From an uncultured Clostridia bacterium (lineage in GTDB: Bacteria > Bacillota > Clostridia > Christensenellales > UBA1242), in assembly GCA_944383405.1 (NCBI GenBank), contig CALWPL010000010.1:1-38893 (forward strand): a stretch of DNA of 38,893 nt, written 5' to 3'. The notes beneath the pieces were generated by a model that saw nothing but the letters and a program-made list of their open reading frames with translations, had not been told where the DNA came from and ran no database searches. The translations under genes were made by a program, and so were the position numbers. Shown here one piece after another: positions 14,956-24,475 of this stretch; position 1 is the first letter of the stretch; every line of letters begins with the position of its first letter.

Positions 14956-16743
14956 ATGGCAGAAACAATTAGGGGTGTAACAGTCAAAATTGGTGCTGAT
15001 ACCTCCGATTTTACAAGAAGTCTTAAAAAAATTGATAAAGATATCAAATACTCTGAGCAAAGAGCAAGAGAATTACAAAATCAATTACAAATACAGTATG
15101 ATGAAAAAAAATGGCAGAAAGCAAATAAAATTGTTCAAGATGATTTAAGGGATACAGAATTAAAAGCAAAAGCAATTCGAGAAGAATTACAATACCTTGA
15201 AAAAACAAGTGGTGTTAATACTGATGCTTATAAAAAAATATCTGTTGAACTTGATAAAACTGAAACTTCTGCAGAAAAATTAAACGCAGAACTTGAAAAA
15301 TTAAATAAAATAAAATTTGATAGTGCTTTTCAAGGTATAAATAAGTTAAGTAGTGGGCTTGAAACTGCAGCAAAGAAAACAGCAGTATTAAGTGCAGCCG
15401 CAGTTGGTGCTATTGCTGGAATATATAAGTTGGGTAGTGATGCAGCAACAACAGGTGCTAATTTGCAAGATATGGCTGATAGACTTGACATATCTGCAGA
15501 AGCATTACAAAGATATGACTATATTGCTCTTCAAAGTGGTGTTGAAACTGAACAACTTGTAAAAAGTATAGCAAAAGCAAGAGATGCAGTCGGAACAGCA
15601 CTAGCAGGCGGAACAAATACTGCTTCAAAAGCACTTCAAACGTTGTTTGGAGATTTAAGTCAAATACCAACAGGGACTGAAGAGGCATTCACTGCAATCA
15701 TCGAAAAATTATCGCAAGTTGAAGATAGCACAATGCAAGCTTATTATGCAAATGAAATATTTGGTGAAAGACTTGCAACGAATTTAATTCCTTTAATCAA
15801 TAATGGTGCTGATAGATTAGCACAGCTTGGAGAAGAATTTGAAAGCATTGGTTATTTGAGCAATGAGCAAGTTCAAGCATTAGCAGATTTTGACGATGAG
15901 TTAAATATAATGAAAGAAAGGCTTGAATTGGCAAAGACTGAACTTGGTATTGCTTTGTTGCCAATTATGGAACAATTCGCTAATTTATTGACAGATAAGG
16001 TTGTTCCTGCAATAAAAAAAGTTGCTGAGTGGTTTTCTAGTTTAAGTGATAGTAGTCAAAAAATGATAGTTACAACATTATTATTGACTGCTGCATTAAG
16101 TCCTGTTTTGTTAGTATTGTCAAAAATAGTTGGGATTATACCAACGCTTATTAGTGGTTTAAATATATTGGCAGCTCATCCTATTATAGCAATTATTGGT
16201 GTTGTTGCAGGTTTATTGTTATATTTATACACAACAAACGAGCAATTTGCTGAAAGTGTAAATAAATTGATTAGCATTTTAGGAAGAGGTTTAAGTGCAG
16301 TGTTTGAACCAATAGCAAATATTTTAAGCACTGTTCTTCAACTATTATCCCCAATAATAGATTTGATTGTTAATTTACTTGTTCCTGCTTTGGAATTGGT
16401 GGCAGTATTCCTTGAGCCTATCGTATGGTTATTAGAGAAGATTTCTGATTTAATAAATGGAGTAGGGAATTTTATTTTGACAATATTTGGTAAAGGTTGG
16501 CTATGGGGAACAGAAGATATAAGTTCTACATCATCATCAACAACATCGACATCAGGTTTAAGTGATTATAATTTTAATATACCTGCATCAAGTAATAGCA
16601 GTTTTATGAATAATTATTCAAATGACACTTATAATTTAGGAATAACAATGAATGCAACTGGAGATTTAAATTATGACGCAAACGAATTAGCAAATATGGT
16701 TATTAAGAAAATTGTAGTAGCAAAACAATCGAGTGGGAGGTAG
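14956..16743 (+). CDS. Tape measure protein
   Basis: A 595-residue protein. The N-terminal coiled coil (residues 1-115) has Lys/Glu heptads such as SEQRARELQNQLQIQYDEK. A typical tape-measure module follows (ATTGANLQDMADRLDISAEALQ, about 155-176), then hydrophobic segments at about 370-425 (VTTLLLTAALSPVLLVLSKI and AIIGVVAGLLLYLY) and about 450-500. It is short for the family; at roughly 1.5 A per residue the tail would be near 90 nm. The C-terminal 60 residues are Ser/Thr/Asn-rich. No muralytic domain is visible. The ribosome site is AAAGGAGGTATAT. Confidence 0.9.
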   Translation: MAETIRGVTVKIGADTSDFTRSLKKIDKDIKYSEQRARELQNQLQIQYDEKKWQKANKIVQDDLRDTELKAKAIREELQYLEKTSGVNTDAYKKISVELDKTETSAEKLNAELEKLNKIKFDSAFQGINKLSSGLETAAKKTAVLSAAAVGAIAGIYKLGSDAATTGANLQDMADRLDISAEALQRYDYIALQSGVETEQLVKSIAKARDAVGTALAGGTNTASKALQTLFGDLSQIPTGTEEAFTAIIEKLSQVEDSTMQAYYANEIFGERLATNLIPLINNGADRLAQLGEEFESIGYLSNEQVQALADFDDELNIMKERLELAKTELGIALLPIMEQFANLLTDKVVPAIKKVAEWFSSLSDSSQKMIVTTLLLTAALSPVLLVLSKIVGIIPTLISGLNILAAHPIIAIIGVVAGLLLYLYTTNEQFAESVNKLISILGRGLSAVFEPIANILSTVLQLLSPIIDLIVNLLVPALELVAVFLEPIVWLLEKISDLINGVGNFILTIFGKGWLWGTEDISSTSSSTTSTSGLSDYNFNIPASSNSSFMNNYSNDTYNLGITMNATGDLNYDANELANMVIKKIVVAKQSSGR

Positions 16744-16746
16744 TAA

Positions 16747-17595
16747 ATGATAAGAGGATATGCATTGGTTGTTATGAATAACCAAGATGAGATTATTGAT
16801 AGATATAACCTTGATTTAGTTACAGCACCAACAGGCAATGGATTTCAACTTGAATTATCAACAATAGCAACTGATATTGAAGATGTCATTACAAAGGTTG
16901 TGCAAAAGAAAGCAACAATAACTATGACTGTTCATCAAGTAATAAATGGTTACACACAATCAAGCATATTGACAAACTGGATACAAAAATATTCAACAGC
17001 AGATGTCAATATGTTTCTTGAATATAACGATACTAAAACTATAAAATATTGTGGTGGCAAAGTTACAAGTTTGACAAAGACTGAAAAAGATGAATATAGA
17101 GATTTAGCACAAGATTTGACTTTTACAATGACAACACCATTCTTTATAAAAAGAGAAAATACAATCACAATTCAAGTTGCAAGTGTTGGTAAACAATACG
17201 CTTTTAAGTATCCTTATAGTTATGGCAAAAATATTGTTGAAAATAACGAGATAGATAATCCTTATATTTTGGAAGTGCCTGTTATAGTAACAATAAATGG
17301 TGCGATTGATAATCCAACTATTGACTTGCTTGATGAAAATGGCAATAGATATAGTCGAGTTCAATTTGACGGTATAACAATAAGTGAAGGCGAGCAATTA
17401 GTTATTAACTCAGCACAGAAAAAGATTTTTAAAATCAACGCTGATGGCTCTGAAACTGATTTTAGACCAGAAGTAAGCCCTGAATTTGATACTTATTTGT
17501 TGGCACATCGAGGAACAACAACAATATCAATAAATACAAATGATAGTAGCACAGGATTTCAATTGACAGGTAGTTGGAGGCAATATACACTATGA
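16747..17595 (+). CDS. Distal tail protein (Dit-like)
   Basis: A 282-residue beta-rich protein directly after the tape measure, in the standard Dit position. An N-terminal belt-like domain runs to about residue 150 and the C-terminal part has EIDNPYILEVPVIVTINGAI and a final STGFQLTGSWRQYTL, compatible with the galectin-like Dit domain. It forms the hexameric hub that joins tail tube and baseplate. The ribosome site is GGGAGGTAGTAA. It overlaps the next gene by ATGA. The call comes from order, length and fold pattern. Confidence 0.75.
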   Translation: MIRGYALVVMNNQDEIIDRYNLDLVTAPTGNGFQLELSTIATDIEDVITKVVQKKATITMTVHQVINGYTQSSILTNWIQKYSTADVNMFLEYNDTKTIKYCGGKVTSLTKTEKDEYRDLAQDLTFTMTTPFFIKRENTITIQVASVGKQYAFKYPYSYGKNIVENNEIDNPYILEVPVIVTINGAIDNPTIDLLDENGNRYSRVQFDGITISEGEQLVINSAQKKIFKINADGSETDFRPEVSPEFDTYLLAHRGTTTISINTNDSSTGFQLTGSWRQYTL

Positions 17596-18623
17596 TAGCA
17601 AGTTTTTATGATAAAGATTTTAAAGGCTTGCAAAATAACGCAAGTTTGGTTATAGCAAAAGATAGTTATTCGCTTGTAAAAAGACCTGTTGAAATGAATA
17701 CGATTACTTGTGTTTGTGAGCCGTTTACAGAAGATATACAGCCAACATTCTTGGTTATACAAGACAATAAAGGTAGTTATGTTTATGGTTGCTTAGCAGG
17801 TATTCCTGAACTTAATAAAGATAACCAAACAGAAGTCAATGGAACAGACCTTAAAAGTATGCTATCAAGTGATGTTATTTTAGAACCAACAGCAAACAAC
17901 TATACAACAGTGAATGATTATATAACTTATATATTCAATCAATGGAAAGAGCAAGTTAATCAAAATAGTTTTAATGTTGAGTTAGTATTCAACGAGAATG
18001 TTGGAACAATAAATTTGACCGATTTGACACCAGCAATAGAAGAAAAAGATGTTTATAATGCTTATGACGAACTTGCACAATATTTGAAATATTATAACTT
18101 ATATATTGACACTAGTATTGACTTGATAGATAAAAAGGTTGTGTTTACTATTGGCAGGACAATGTTTAGGAATTTAAACATTAAATTATGGGAATATGGC
18201 ATAAGAAACTATGGCAAGTGGGTTGCAGATATAAACGAAGCACAAGGTTATTATAATAATAATGGTGTATGGACTGCTGGTTATAAATGGATTTTGACAA
18301 GTGATAATAATATAACAACAAATGAAAGTTTGAGAGATATATATCCTATCAAAAGGTCGGTAGTGGTAAGCACTGAAAGTTTAGAAGAAGCAAATGAAGA
18401 AAGTTTGACAGAACTACTTGACTCGTTGTATAATGAGAATATAGAATTAAACGCAGATGATATTTTACAAGCAAATGCAAACTTCGAAACAAAATTCAGC
18501 ATATATTTAAAGCAAGGTCAAGGCAAATATAAAGAACTGCCTTGTGGTGAACTTCAATATGACGCAACAGGACTTGTAAAAGTTCAAATTGGTTATAGAT
18601 ACACTGGTGTAGAATTTATTTAA
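17592..18623 (+). CDS. Tail-tip / baseplate hub protein (Tal-like)
   Basis: The start chosen is the ATG overlapping the Dit stop; a TTG 18 bases earlier is in frame but gives no benefit. The 343-residue product has mixed alpha/beta character, with DVYNAYDELAQYLKYYNLYI near 150-170 typical of the phage hub fold. It lacks a recognisable peptidase, lysozyme or CHAP domain. That is notable because many Tal proteins carry a wall-degrading domain. It should close the tail tube and hold the receptor-binding apparatus. Confidence 0.7.
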   Translation: MIASFYDKDFKGLQNNASLVIAKDSYSLVKRPVEMNTITCVCEPFTEDIQPTFLVIQDNKGSYVYGCLAGIPELNKDNQTEVNGTDLKSMLSSDVILEPTANNYTTVNDYITYIFNQWKEQVNQNSFNVELVFNENVGTINLTDLTPAIEEKDVYNAYDELAQYLKYYNLYIDTSIDLIDKKVVFTIGRTMFRNLNIKLWEYGIRNYGKWVADINEAQGYYNNNGVWTAGYKWILTSDNNITTNESLRDIYPIKRSVVVSTESLEEANEESLTELLDSLYNENIELNADDILQANANFETKFSIYLKQGQGKYKELPCGELQYDATGLVKVQIGYRYTGVEFI

Positions 18624-18636
18624 AAGGAGATAAAAT

Positions 18637-19503
18637 ATGGCAATAAAAATGGTTAGAGAACCGAGCGAAACACCAAACATCAATAACATTGACGATATTG
18701 TTCCTATGCGTTATGCTTACGGTGGTCAAAATGGTTATGTTATTGGTAAAGGCACTGAAATATCAAATACAGTCAATGGATTGAATTTCACAGTTAATAG
18801 TGGTCGATTAGTTCTTCAAGGTGTTGAGTGTGATATTGATGCGACAGGTGTAACTATAACAATTGACAATATTGCAACAAAAAGATACTATACAATTTAT
18901 TTAGAAGTAAATCTTGGACTTAATACAGCAACGATTAAAGACGAATATGATACTGCTGATTATCCTACAATAGATTTAGGTGATGACCTTACTCAAAATA
19001 GTAGTGGTATTGCTAGAATGATTTTATATAAATTTACCGCAACCAATGGAATTATTGCAGAAACTAATAAAGTAGTTGAAAGTATTAAATATACAAAAGA
19101 TATTGAAGTAAATAATTCTAATAATTCATATAAGGTTAATAATCTTGAAATAAAAGAAGATGGAAATAATAAATTAACATTAAATGAATATATTATACCA
19201 AAAAGATTATTATTATACGATGATACGATAAGACCAAGACCAATAGTCCCAGCAGGCTCTGGAACTATTGATATTGATTTAACTAATATAACAAAGGGTA
19301 AAAATCATGTTGAATTTCAAATGCTTGCAGGAACTCATGTATTTTATCAAAAAATGCAAATAGGTAGTGGTGATGCTCAATCATTTTGTTGGGATAATTA
19401 TACATGGGATGCGTATTATGATAACACTAATAATAAATTTATTATTAATCGTGTTGCAGGTAATGGGTTAACATTTGTAAGATGTTGGGAAATTATAGAA
19501 TAA
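18637..19503 (+). CDS. Baseplate / tail fibre protein with N-terminal anchor
   Basis: A 288-residue protein with ribosome site AAAAGGAGATAAAAT. The first half is a beta sandwich-like region (TVNGLNFTVNSGRLVLQGVE near 48-67, TKRYYTIYLEVNLG near 88), a pattern common in baseplate and fibre proteins that dock to the hub. The second half is Asn-rich and may be the receptor-facing part. Its N-terminal plan resembles that of the next gene product, so the two may be diverged copies. The exact role is inferred. Confidence 0.65.
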   Translation: MAIKMVREPSETPNINNIDDIVPMRYAYGGQNGYVIGKGTEISNTVNGLNFTVNSGRLVLQGVECDIDATGVTITIDNIATKRYYTIYLEVNLGLNTATIKDEYDTADYPTIDLGDDLTQNSSGIARMILYKFTATNGIIAETNKVVESIKYTKDIEVNNSNNSYKVNNLEIKEDGNNKLTLNEYIIPKRLLLYDDTIRPRPIVPAGSGTIDIDLTNITKGKNHVEFQMLAGTHVFYQKMQIGSGDAQSFCWDNYTWDAYYDNTNNKFIINRVAGNGLTFVRCWEIIE

Positions 19504-19519
19504 TATAGGAGATATAAAA

Positions 19520-20890
19520 ATGTCATATAAAATTCTAACTAAAAATGGAATAGACAACAGCAACATAGACGGAGCAAGAGGCGAATATTTCAATAGTGGT
19601 ATGCGAGATGGAATAGTGCAAGGTGTTTTAAATGAAGGCACATTCATAACAAGTTCAAACAATGTTATATCATTTGATACTTGTGAATTGCGTATTTCTG
19701 GGCATAGAATCGTTATGGATAGTGCATTTACGCAAACTTTTTCATCTGCTCCTACCACAGACACTAACTATTCACTAATTGCACAAATTATTGTTGATGA
19801 TAATCAAAATGTTGATTTTTCTATATTTGTTCAAACATCAAATACTGCACTTATACAAAATGACCTTTACAAAACAATAACTGGTAATGGAACTTATCAA
19901 GTCGAAATAGGGAAGTTTACTCTTAAAACAACTCTTAATATTGAAAATTTAGTTAGAACAATTGATGTTATTACAGGTAGCAGTAATAACTTTATTAATT
20001 CAAATGAGACTAATTTTATAACTGACGAATATAATAAAACAGTTAACCTTTTGCCTTTAAGACCTGATGGCATTTATAACAATTCAGGAACTATCATGAC
20101 TATTAGTGGAGATACTATTTCTATGTTCGCAACTAATTCCGTTGATAGCACTAGTTCATTTTATCTAAGTGGTGTAAATAACGAAGTCAAATTAAAAAGT
20201 GGTCATACTTATACATTAAAAGCATTTGATGTTACTGGGAATACGGGGAGTAGACTTATTACTGTAAGCGTTAGAAAAAGTGATGGAACAATAGCAAGCG
20301 ATTACATCTATTTTTATTTCCCCAACACTTCAACAACTTTCACATTAACCGAAGATGTAACACTTCGGGGTGTTAGTTTCTACACAGTTGCAGGAAAAGC
20401 ATTTGATTGCTCATTTAAAATGGGGCTTTTTGAAGATGATAACCCAACGGTATTTTATCCATATAACGGCGAACTTGTTAATGAAAAAGAGATAACTAAT
20501 GATGTTCTTTATGACAAAGATAGTGAACATTGGGAAATTAATCGTGGACTGACAGCAGGTATGAAAGGAATGGATAATGCTCTTCAATTTAGCGGTTACT
20601 ATGGGCTAGATATTACGAAATATAAATCTTTAAATGTTTATGTATCATTAAATAATGGTGAATTTAAATATGTTTTAAAAGCAATTAATCAGTCAGCGAC
20701 AAGATATAATGGTGGAGCAATATTGCCGTTGCACTCATATGATGATATTTGTAAAGTTGCAATGAATGTGAGTTCAGAAGCATTTTCATGGCACGTTGGC
20801 TTTTACTCAGGACAAATTAATGAAACAACTTATACTGATTGCGATAACAATGCAAATTGGGTTGTTACCAAAATTGAGGGGGTTAAATAA
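19520..20890 (+). CDS. Tail fibre / receptor-binding protein
   Basis: A 456-residue protein with no membrane segments, rich in Ser, Thr and Asn. Residues 1-160 repeat the plan of the preceding product: a strand-rich anchor with NNVISFDTCELRISGHRIVM, TTDTNYSLIAQIIVDD and GTYQVEIGKFTLKT. Residues 180-320 look like a carbohydrate-binding-module-style beta fold (GHTYTLKAFDVTGNTGSRL; FYFPNTSTTFTLTEDVTLRG), followed by a C-terminal domain. Size and position fit the host-receptor-binding fibre. Family membership is not certain. Confidence 0.7.
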   Translation: MSYKILTKNGIDNSNIDGARGEYFNSGMRDGIVQGVLNEGTFITSSNNVISFDTCELRISGHRIVMDSAFTQTFSSAPTTDTNYSLIAQIIVDDNQNVDFSIFVQTSNTALIQNDLYKTITGNGTYQVEIGKFTLKTTLNIENLVRTIDVITGSSNNFINSNETNFITDEYNKTVNLLPLRPDGIYNNSGTIMTISGDTISMFATNSVDSTSSFYLSGVNNEVKLKSGHTYTLKAFDVTGNTGSRLITVSVRKSDGTIASDYIYFYFPNTSTTFTLTEDVTLRGVSFYTVAGKAFDCSFKMGLFEDDNPTVFYPYNGELVNEKEITNDVLYDKDSEHWEINRGLTAGMKGMDNALQFSGYYGLDITKYKSLNVYVSLNNGEFKYVLKAINQSATRYNGGAILPLHSYDDICKVAMNVSSEAFSWHVGFYSGQINETTYTDCDNNANWVVTKIEGVK

Positions 20891-21253
20891 ATGGAAGTAT
20901 GCGTTAGAAAAGAACCAAGTGGCTTGATTTATGTTGACAGAACTGCATTAAGTCGTTTTTCAAGAGAAGAGTTACAAAAAGAGCCATACAATTATACATT
21001 TGTTGAAGTGCCATTTGACGACATTCAGGGCAGTGATTTCAATGATGATTTGACTTTCAACACAGTCAAATACAATGCAAGAAAAACCAATGAAAGTAAC
21101 ACTGCTCAAATTAACGAATTAAAGGCAAAACTAAGACAATATGACTATATTGGCGTTAAGATTGCGACAGGGTGTGCGACAAAAGAAGAATATGCTGATG
21201 AGATTGCACAATGTGAGCAGTGGCGTCAGCAAATAAGGCAGTTAGGTGGCTAG
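20891..21253 (+). CDS. Small tail-fibre accessory protein
   Basis: A 120-residue protein starting one base after the fibre stop. The C-terminal half is a helical segment of a recurring phage type: INELKAKLRQYDYIGVKIATG followed by EEYADEIAQCEQWRQQIRQL, often seen next to or at the end of tail-fibre proteins in Firmicutes phages. It may cap, chaperone or trimerise the fibre. The transcription unit ends shortly after it; a new promoter lies at 21265. Confidence 0.65.
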   Translation: MEVCVRKEPSGLIYVDRTALSRFSREELQKEPYNYTFVEVPFDDIQGSDFNDDLTFNTVKYNARKTNESNTAQINELKAKLRQYDYIGVKIATGCATKEEYADEIAQCEQWRQQIRQLGG

Positions 21254-21264
21254 GGTCAATTTAC

Positions 21265-21291
21265 TTGACATTTTTTATTAAATGTGATAAT
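21265..21291 (+). promoter_or_regulatory. Candidate promoter before the second baseplate cluster
   Basis: TTGACA at 21265-21270 and GATAAT at 21286-21291, preceded by TG two bases upstream of the -10 (TGTGATAAT), with a short 15-bp spacer. It lies in the 64-bp gap before the gene at 21318 and would raise expression of the LRR-protein operon. Confidence 0.5.
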
Positions 21292-21317
21292 GATTGAAAT
21301 AGAAAGGAAATATAGCA

Positions 21318-21686
21318 ATGTTACAAATACAAACAAGTAATAGAGATATTAATGGGGATAAACTACCAAATGGCGAAGTTGTAAAAGAATATACAATAAC
21401 ACAAGGTGATACATTTACTTTAAAAATATCTGACCCTAACGATGTGCTTAGTGGTGCAAGGTTTAAACTTGGTTATCAAAACTATTCTGAATATTATGTT
21501 CAAGATTTTGAGAAGTCAACAAACCATGAATGGGTGTTAACAGTTCAAACGACTGATAGTAATAATTGGGCAATTACAAATGGTAATCCATATATTTACG
21601 AAATTGAAGGCACAATGGTTGATGGCAATAAAATTTCAATCACTAAATATTATTTTAATGTTGATGCACAGGTTGGTGATGATTAG
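21318..21686 (+). CDS. Beta-rich hypothetical protein, probably baseplate
   Basis: A 122-residue soluble protein with regularly spaced strands (KEYTITQGDTFTLKISDPND near 25-44; HEWVLTVQTTDSNNW near 73; ISITKYYFNVDAQ near 107), like the N-terminal domain of upper-baseplate proteins (BppU-like). The ribosome site is GAAAGGAAATATAGCA, and it overlaps the next start by one base. It heads a small operon ending with the LRR protein. The baseplate role is inferred from fold pattern and context. Confidence 0.6.
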   Translation: MLQIQTSNRDINGDKLPNGEVVKEYTITQGDTFTLKISDPNDVLSGARFKLGYQNYSEYYVQDFEKSTNHEWVLTVQTTDSNNWAITNGNPYIYEIEGTMVDGNKISITKYYFNVDAQVGDD

Positions 21687-21943
21687 TGGAAAACGAAATA
21701 GTAATTGTTGACGAAGACATTATAGGGTTTGATATTTTAGATAATCAAGACTTGGTTTTTGACCTTTCAGGACTTACTGTTGCCTATATTGAAGACCCAA
21801 ATACAAACATTGATTATGTGTTGCAACAAGATATTATGAGAAATATATGGGGGACTTTAAAAGAACCACAACAAACGGTGTCTAATGAAGAGATTGACAT
21901 GATTTCTGCTATATTTGATGATATATTAAGGGGGATAAACTAA
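21686..21943 (+). CDS. Acidic hypothetical protein (85 aa)
   Basis: An 85-residue very acidic protein (MENEIVIVDEDIIGFD start), coupled to both neighbours: it begins on the last base of the previous stop and its own stop overlaps the LRR-protein ATG (TAATG). It has no Cys, membrane segment or known motif. Position between two probable baseplate genes suggests a small assembly or linker protein. Confidence 0.6.
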   Translation: MENEIVIVDEDIIGFDILDNQDLVFDLSGLTVAYIEDPNTNIDYVLQQDIMRNIWGTLKEPQQTVSNEEIDMISAIFDDILRGIN

Positions 21944-23637
21944 TGAGCATTTTTAGTAGTGATTTGCAGGAATTACAAAGACAGACTAATACTCTTAGAG
22001 AGAACTTAAAGACTGTTACTGGTATTGATTGCTCAGGTTATAGTATTGGGAATTGTGCTGGTGTTGCCTTACAAAAAACTAATACTGATTATGTTGAGCC
22101 TGATAATGATGAAACAGATGATTATATTCGCCCTGATTGGTATCCTGACATAAAGTCAATACTTAATTCTGCCCCTGAAATTATAAAAGATGATGTAACA
22201 TATTACCCTATCTATATAATGCTCATGATGGACACTGAAGTTAGTTCTCCATTTTATACTAGCAATAGCACGAGTTCGAGTGCTGTGAATTATTATAGAG
22301 GGACAGGTGGTAATGCCTATATATTTAGTGATGTTGTTGATAATAACATTGCTAATGCTAATGCTGATACGCTTGAAGTAGGTTCCACCATAACACATAC
22401 ATGGGACTTAGATAAGGACATTGCTGACCCAACAAATGAAGATAAATATAAAGTAAGGTGGGTAGTCGTTTATAAGACTAGCAGAACCACTGGCACATTG
22501 TTTTATTGCTTTGGTGATTGCCCTTGCATTGAGATTATAACAGGTGATATGACTTGGTATTGTGGAACTTCCAATTCAACTAATGCTATGTATAATGCTC
22601 AAAGTAGTAAATATGATAAAACATTAAAATATGTTGAGATAGGTGAAGATACTAAGTTTACACAAAGTTATATGGGCTATGGGTTTTGTCAACAAGTATT
22701 TTCCTTAGAAAAAGTAGTTTTTAACTGTGCTCCTATTAATATTTATCCAAGTTATTTTTGCTATATGTGTTATAATTTAAAAAAAGTTGATATAAATGCG
22801 AAAATATTGGGCTTTTATGAAACAACAAACATATCAACATTTAATTTCTGTCAGAATTGCAATAACCTTAAAGAGATAGACTTAAGTGGATTTAATGGTG
22901 ATAAAATATGTGATAATTTCTGTTATAATTGTTATAATTTAAGAACTATAGTTGTTCCAAGTTCTGTTCAATTTATAGGTGATAATTTCTGTTATAATTG
23001 TTATAATTTAACAAGTGTGATTTTACCAAGTTCATTAATTGAAATAGGCTCTAGTTTTTGTAATGCGTGTCGCAAACTTAATGAAATAATATTGCCTGAA
23101 AATCTTAATATTTCAGGCAGTATGTTGGGGAACACACAATTAAAAAGAATTATAATACCTCCTAATTTAAATAGTATAGATAATGGTTCTTTTTCAGGTA
23201 TTTACTCTTTAAAAGAAGTAATTTTACGAGAAGGGCTACATACATTTAATTGGAATTCACTTGCTAACTCAAAAAATATTCAATATTTCAAAGTTCCAAA
23301 TTCAGTAACTCAAATAGATAATGCAAACTTTAGTAACAGTGCTAACATAAAATACCTTGAATTATATGATAACTTTGATATTTCAGGTTGGAGATTAAGT
23401 AATTGTTCTTTTTCAATAGAGTGTTTAAAGGGAATTTGCGGTTGGCTTAAAGACAAAACAGGCGAAACTGCAAACACTATGATTTTAGGCGAACAAAATA
23501 TCAATAACCTTAGCAATATTTATTGTGTATATGATAGTGAAACAAAACAAATAACAGATTGGGTTGACAGCGGAACAGATGGTGCCATTTCAGGGCTTGA
23601 ATATATAACAACTGTTAAGAACTGGACTATTTCATAA
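21943..23637 (+). CDS. Leucine-rich-repeat (BspA-type) tail protein
   Basis: A 564-residue protein. Residues 1-45 form a short coiled coil with a GIDCSGYSIGN segment, then a beta region (50-230). From about 240 to 500 there is an array of 23-residue repeats of the LRR_5/BspA class, with consensus close to FCYNCYNLKxIxLPSSLxxIG. Many repeats carry a Cys pair (FCYNC), and two are identical at DNA level. BspA-type LRRs usually bind host surface proteins or glycans, so this is a probable host-recognition or adhesion spike on the virion. LRR proteins are uncommon in phage tails. Confidence 0.8.
   Translation: MSIFSSDLQELQRQTNTLRENLKTVTGIDCSGYSIGNCAGVALQKTNTDYVEPDNDETDDYIRPDWYPDIKSILNSAPEIIKDDVTYYPIYIMLMMDTEVSSPFYTSNSTSSSAVNYYRGTGGNAYIFSDVVDNNIANANADTLEVGSTITHTWDLDKDIADPTNEDKYKVRWVVVYKTSRTTGTLFYCFGDCPCIEIITGDMTWYCGTSNSTNAMYNAQSSKYDKTLKYVEIGEDTKFTQSYMGYGFCQQVFSLEKVVFNCAPINIYPSYFCYMCYNLKKVDINAKILGFYETTNISTFNFCQNCNNLKEIDLSGFNGDKICDNFCYNCYNLRTIVVPSSVQFIGDNFCYNCYNLTSVILPSSLIEIGSSFCNACRKLNEIILPENLNISGSMLGNTQLKRIIIPPNLNSIDNGSFSGIYSLKEVILREGLHTFNWNSLANSKNIQYFKVPNSVTQIDNANFSNSANIKYLELYDNFDISGWRLSNCSFSIECLKGICGWLKDKTGETANTMILGEQNINNLSNIYCVYDSETKQITDWVDSGTDGAISGLEYITTVKNWTIS
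22911..23011 (+). repeat. Exact 32-bp direct repeat within the LRR array
   Basis: TGATAATTTCTGTTATAATT plus 12 more identical bases occurs at 22911-22942 and again at 22980-23011, 69 bp apart, exactly one 23-codon LRR unit. Identity including third positions indicates recent duplication or gene conversion of a repeat unit. Confidence 0.85.
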
Positions 23638-23647
23638 GGAGAGAGTT

Positions 23648-23809
23648 ATGATAAGAGTTAAAACTGCAAAAGATGGTTATGTATTAGCATATAAAGATAG
23701 CAAAGGCAATGAAGTAATTATGGGCAAAAGAGTTTATTTTGGTGCAAATGATGACCCTAAAAAGTATTATGAAATAATAGAACCTATTGAAACTGAACCA
23801 AAGGAGTAG
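23648..23809 (+). CDS. Small hypothetical protein (53 aa)
   Basis: A 53-residue protein with ribosome site AAGGAGAGAGTT. It starts MIRVKTAKDGYVLAYKDSKG, reads as a small beta hairpin protein and ends in an acidic tail (EPIETEPKE). It contains the ribosome site of the next gene in its last codons (AAGGAGTAG). Function is unknown. It lies directly after the LRR gene and is probably co-transcribed. Confidence 0.65.
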   Translation: MIRVKTAKDGYVLAYKDSKGNEVIMGKRVYFGANDDPKKYYEIIEPIETEPKE

Positions 23810-23812
23810 TAT

Positions 23813-24433
23813 ATGGAAAATCAAGAAGAGTTAATCCCTATAGAAAAAATAAGGGAAATGGTTAAAGAACCATCTACTACATCATCAATGGCTTCGGTTG
23901 ACGATAAACTTGATAATGAATTTAAAGATTTCTTACAAAATGGCGTGTCTAATGAAGAGGTAAAGAAACATAATAAAAAGCGTTTTAAACTGCTTAAAAA
24001 ACGCAAGGAAATGCAAGATAATGACATTTCTGCGACCAGTGTATACCAAAGTCGTTACGACCGTGAAACATGGTTCTACAAACGCCATAAAGACACAATA
24101 GATAAGTATATAAAGAAAGATGAAAAGTCTGAGAAGAAAAATGCTAACAATCAAACAACTATAATTGTTGATAACCCTGATAAGGAAGATGTTGCACGAA
24201 TTGGTTATTATAAAATGCTATTTATTGTTTGGTTTGACCTAATATTTTGCACTGTTATAGGTAATATTGTTGCAAGCCCTATTCATTTAGTGCGTTATAT
24301 TGCAGAGTTATTTTATAAAATGAAAAAGGCAATAGCGATAACCGTTGCAATAATTACTGTTGTTATAATACTTACTGTTGGACTTATCTTTGGCATTTCA
24401 TCATTGATGAATATGGTTCAAGGTTTGTCATAG
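23813..24433 (+). CDS. Membrane-anchored hypothetical protein
   Basis: A 206-residue protein. The first 140 residues are hydrophilic and highly charged (KKHNKKRFKLLKKRKEMQ near 48-65). The C-terminal part has hydrophobic segments at about 140-165 and about 178-200 (AIAITVAIITVVIILTVGLI). It is thus a cytoplasmic domain with a C-terminal membrane hairpin. Context after tail genes makes a lysis or membrane-related role possible, but no family is recognised. Confidence 0.65.
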   Translation: MENQEELIPIEKIREMVKEPSTTSSMASVDDKLDNEFKDFLQNGVSNEEVKKHNKKRFKLLKKRKEMQDNDISATSVYQSRYDRETWFYKRHKDTIDKYIKKDEKSEKKNANNQTTIIVDNPDKEDVARIGYYKMLFIVWFDLIFCTVIGNIVASPIHLVRYIAELFYKMKKAIAITVAIITVVIILTVGLIFGISSLMNMVQGLS

Positions 24434-24475
24434 GCTATTGTAGCGAGCCAAAAATATTAAAAGGAGGTTGAGAGC

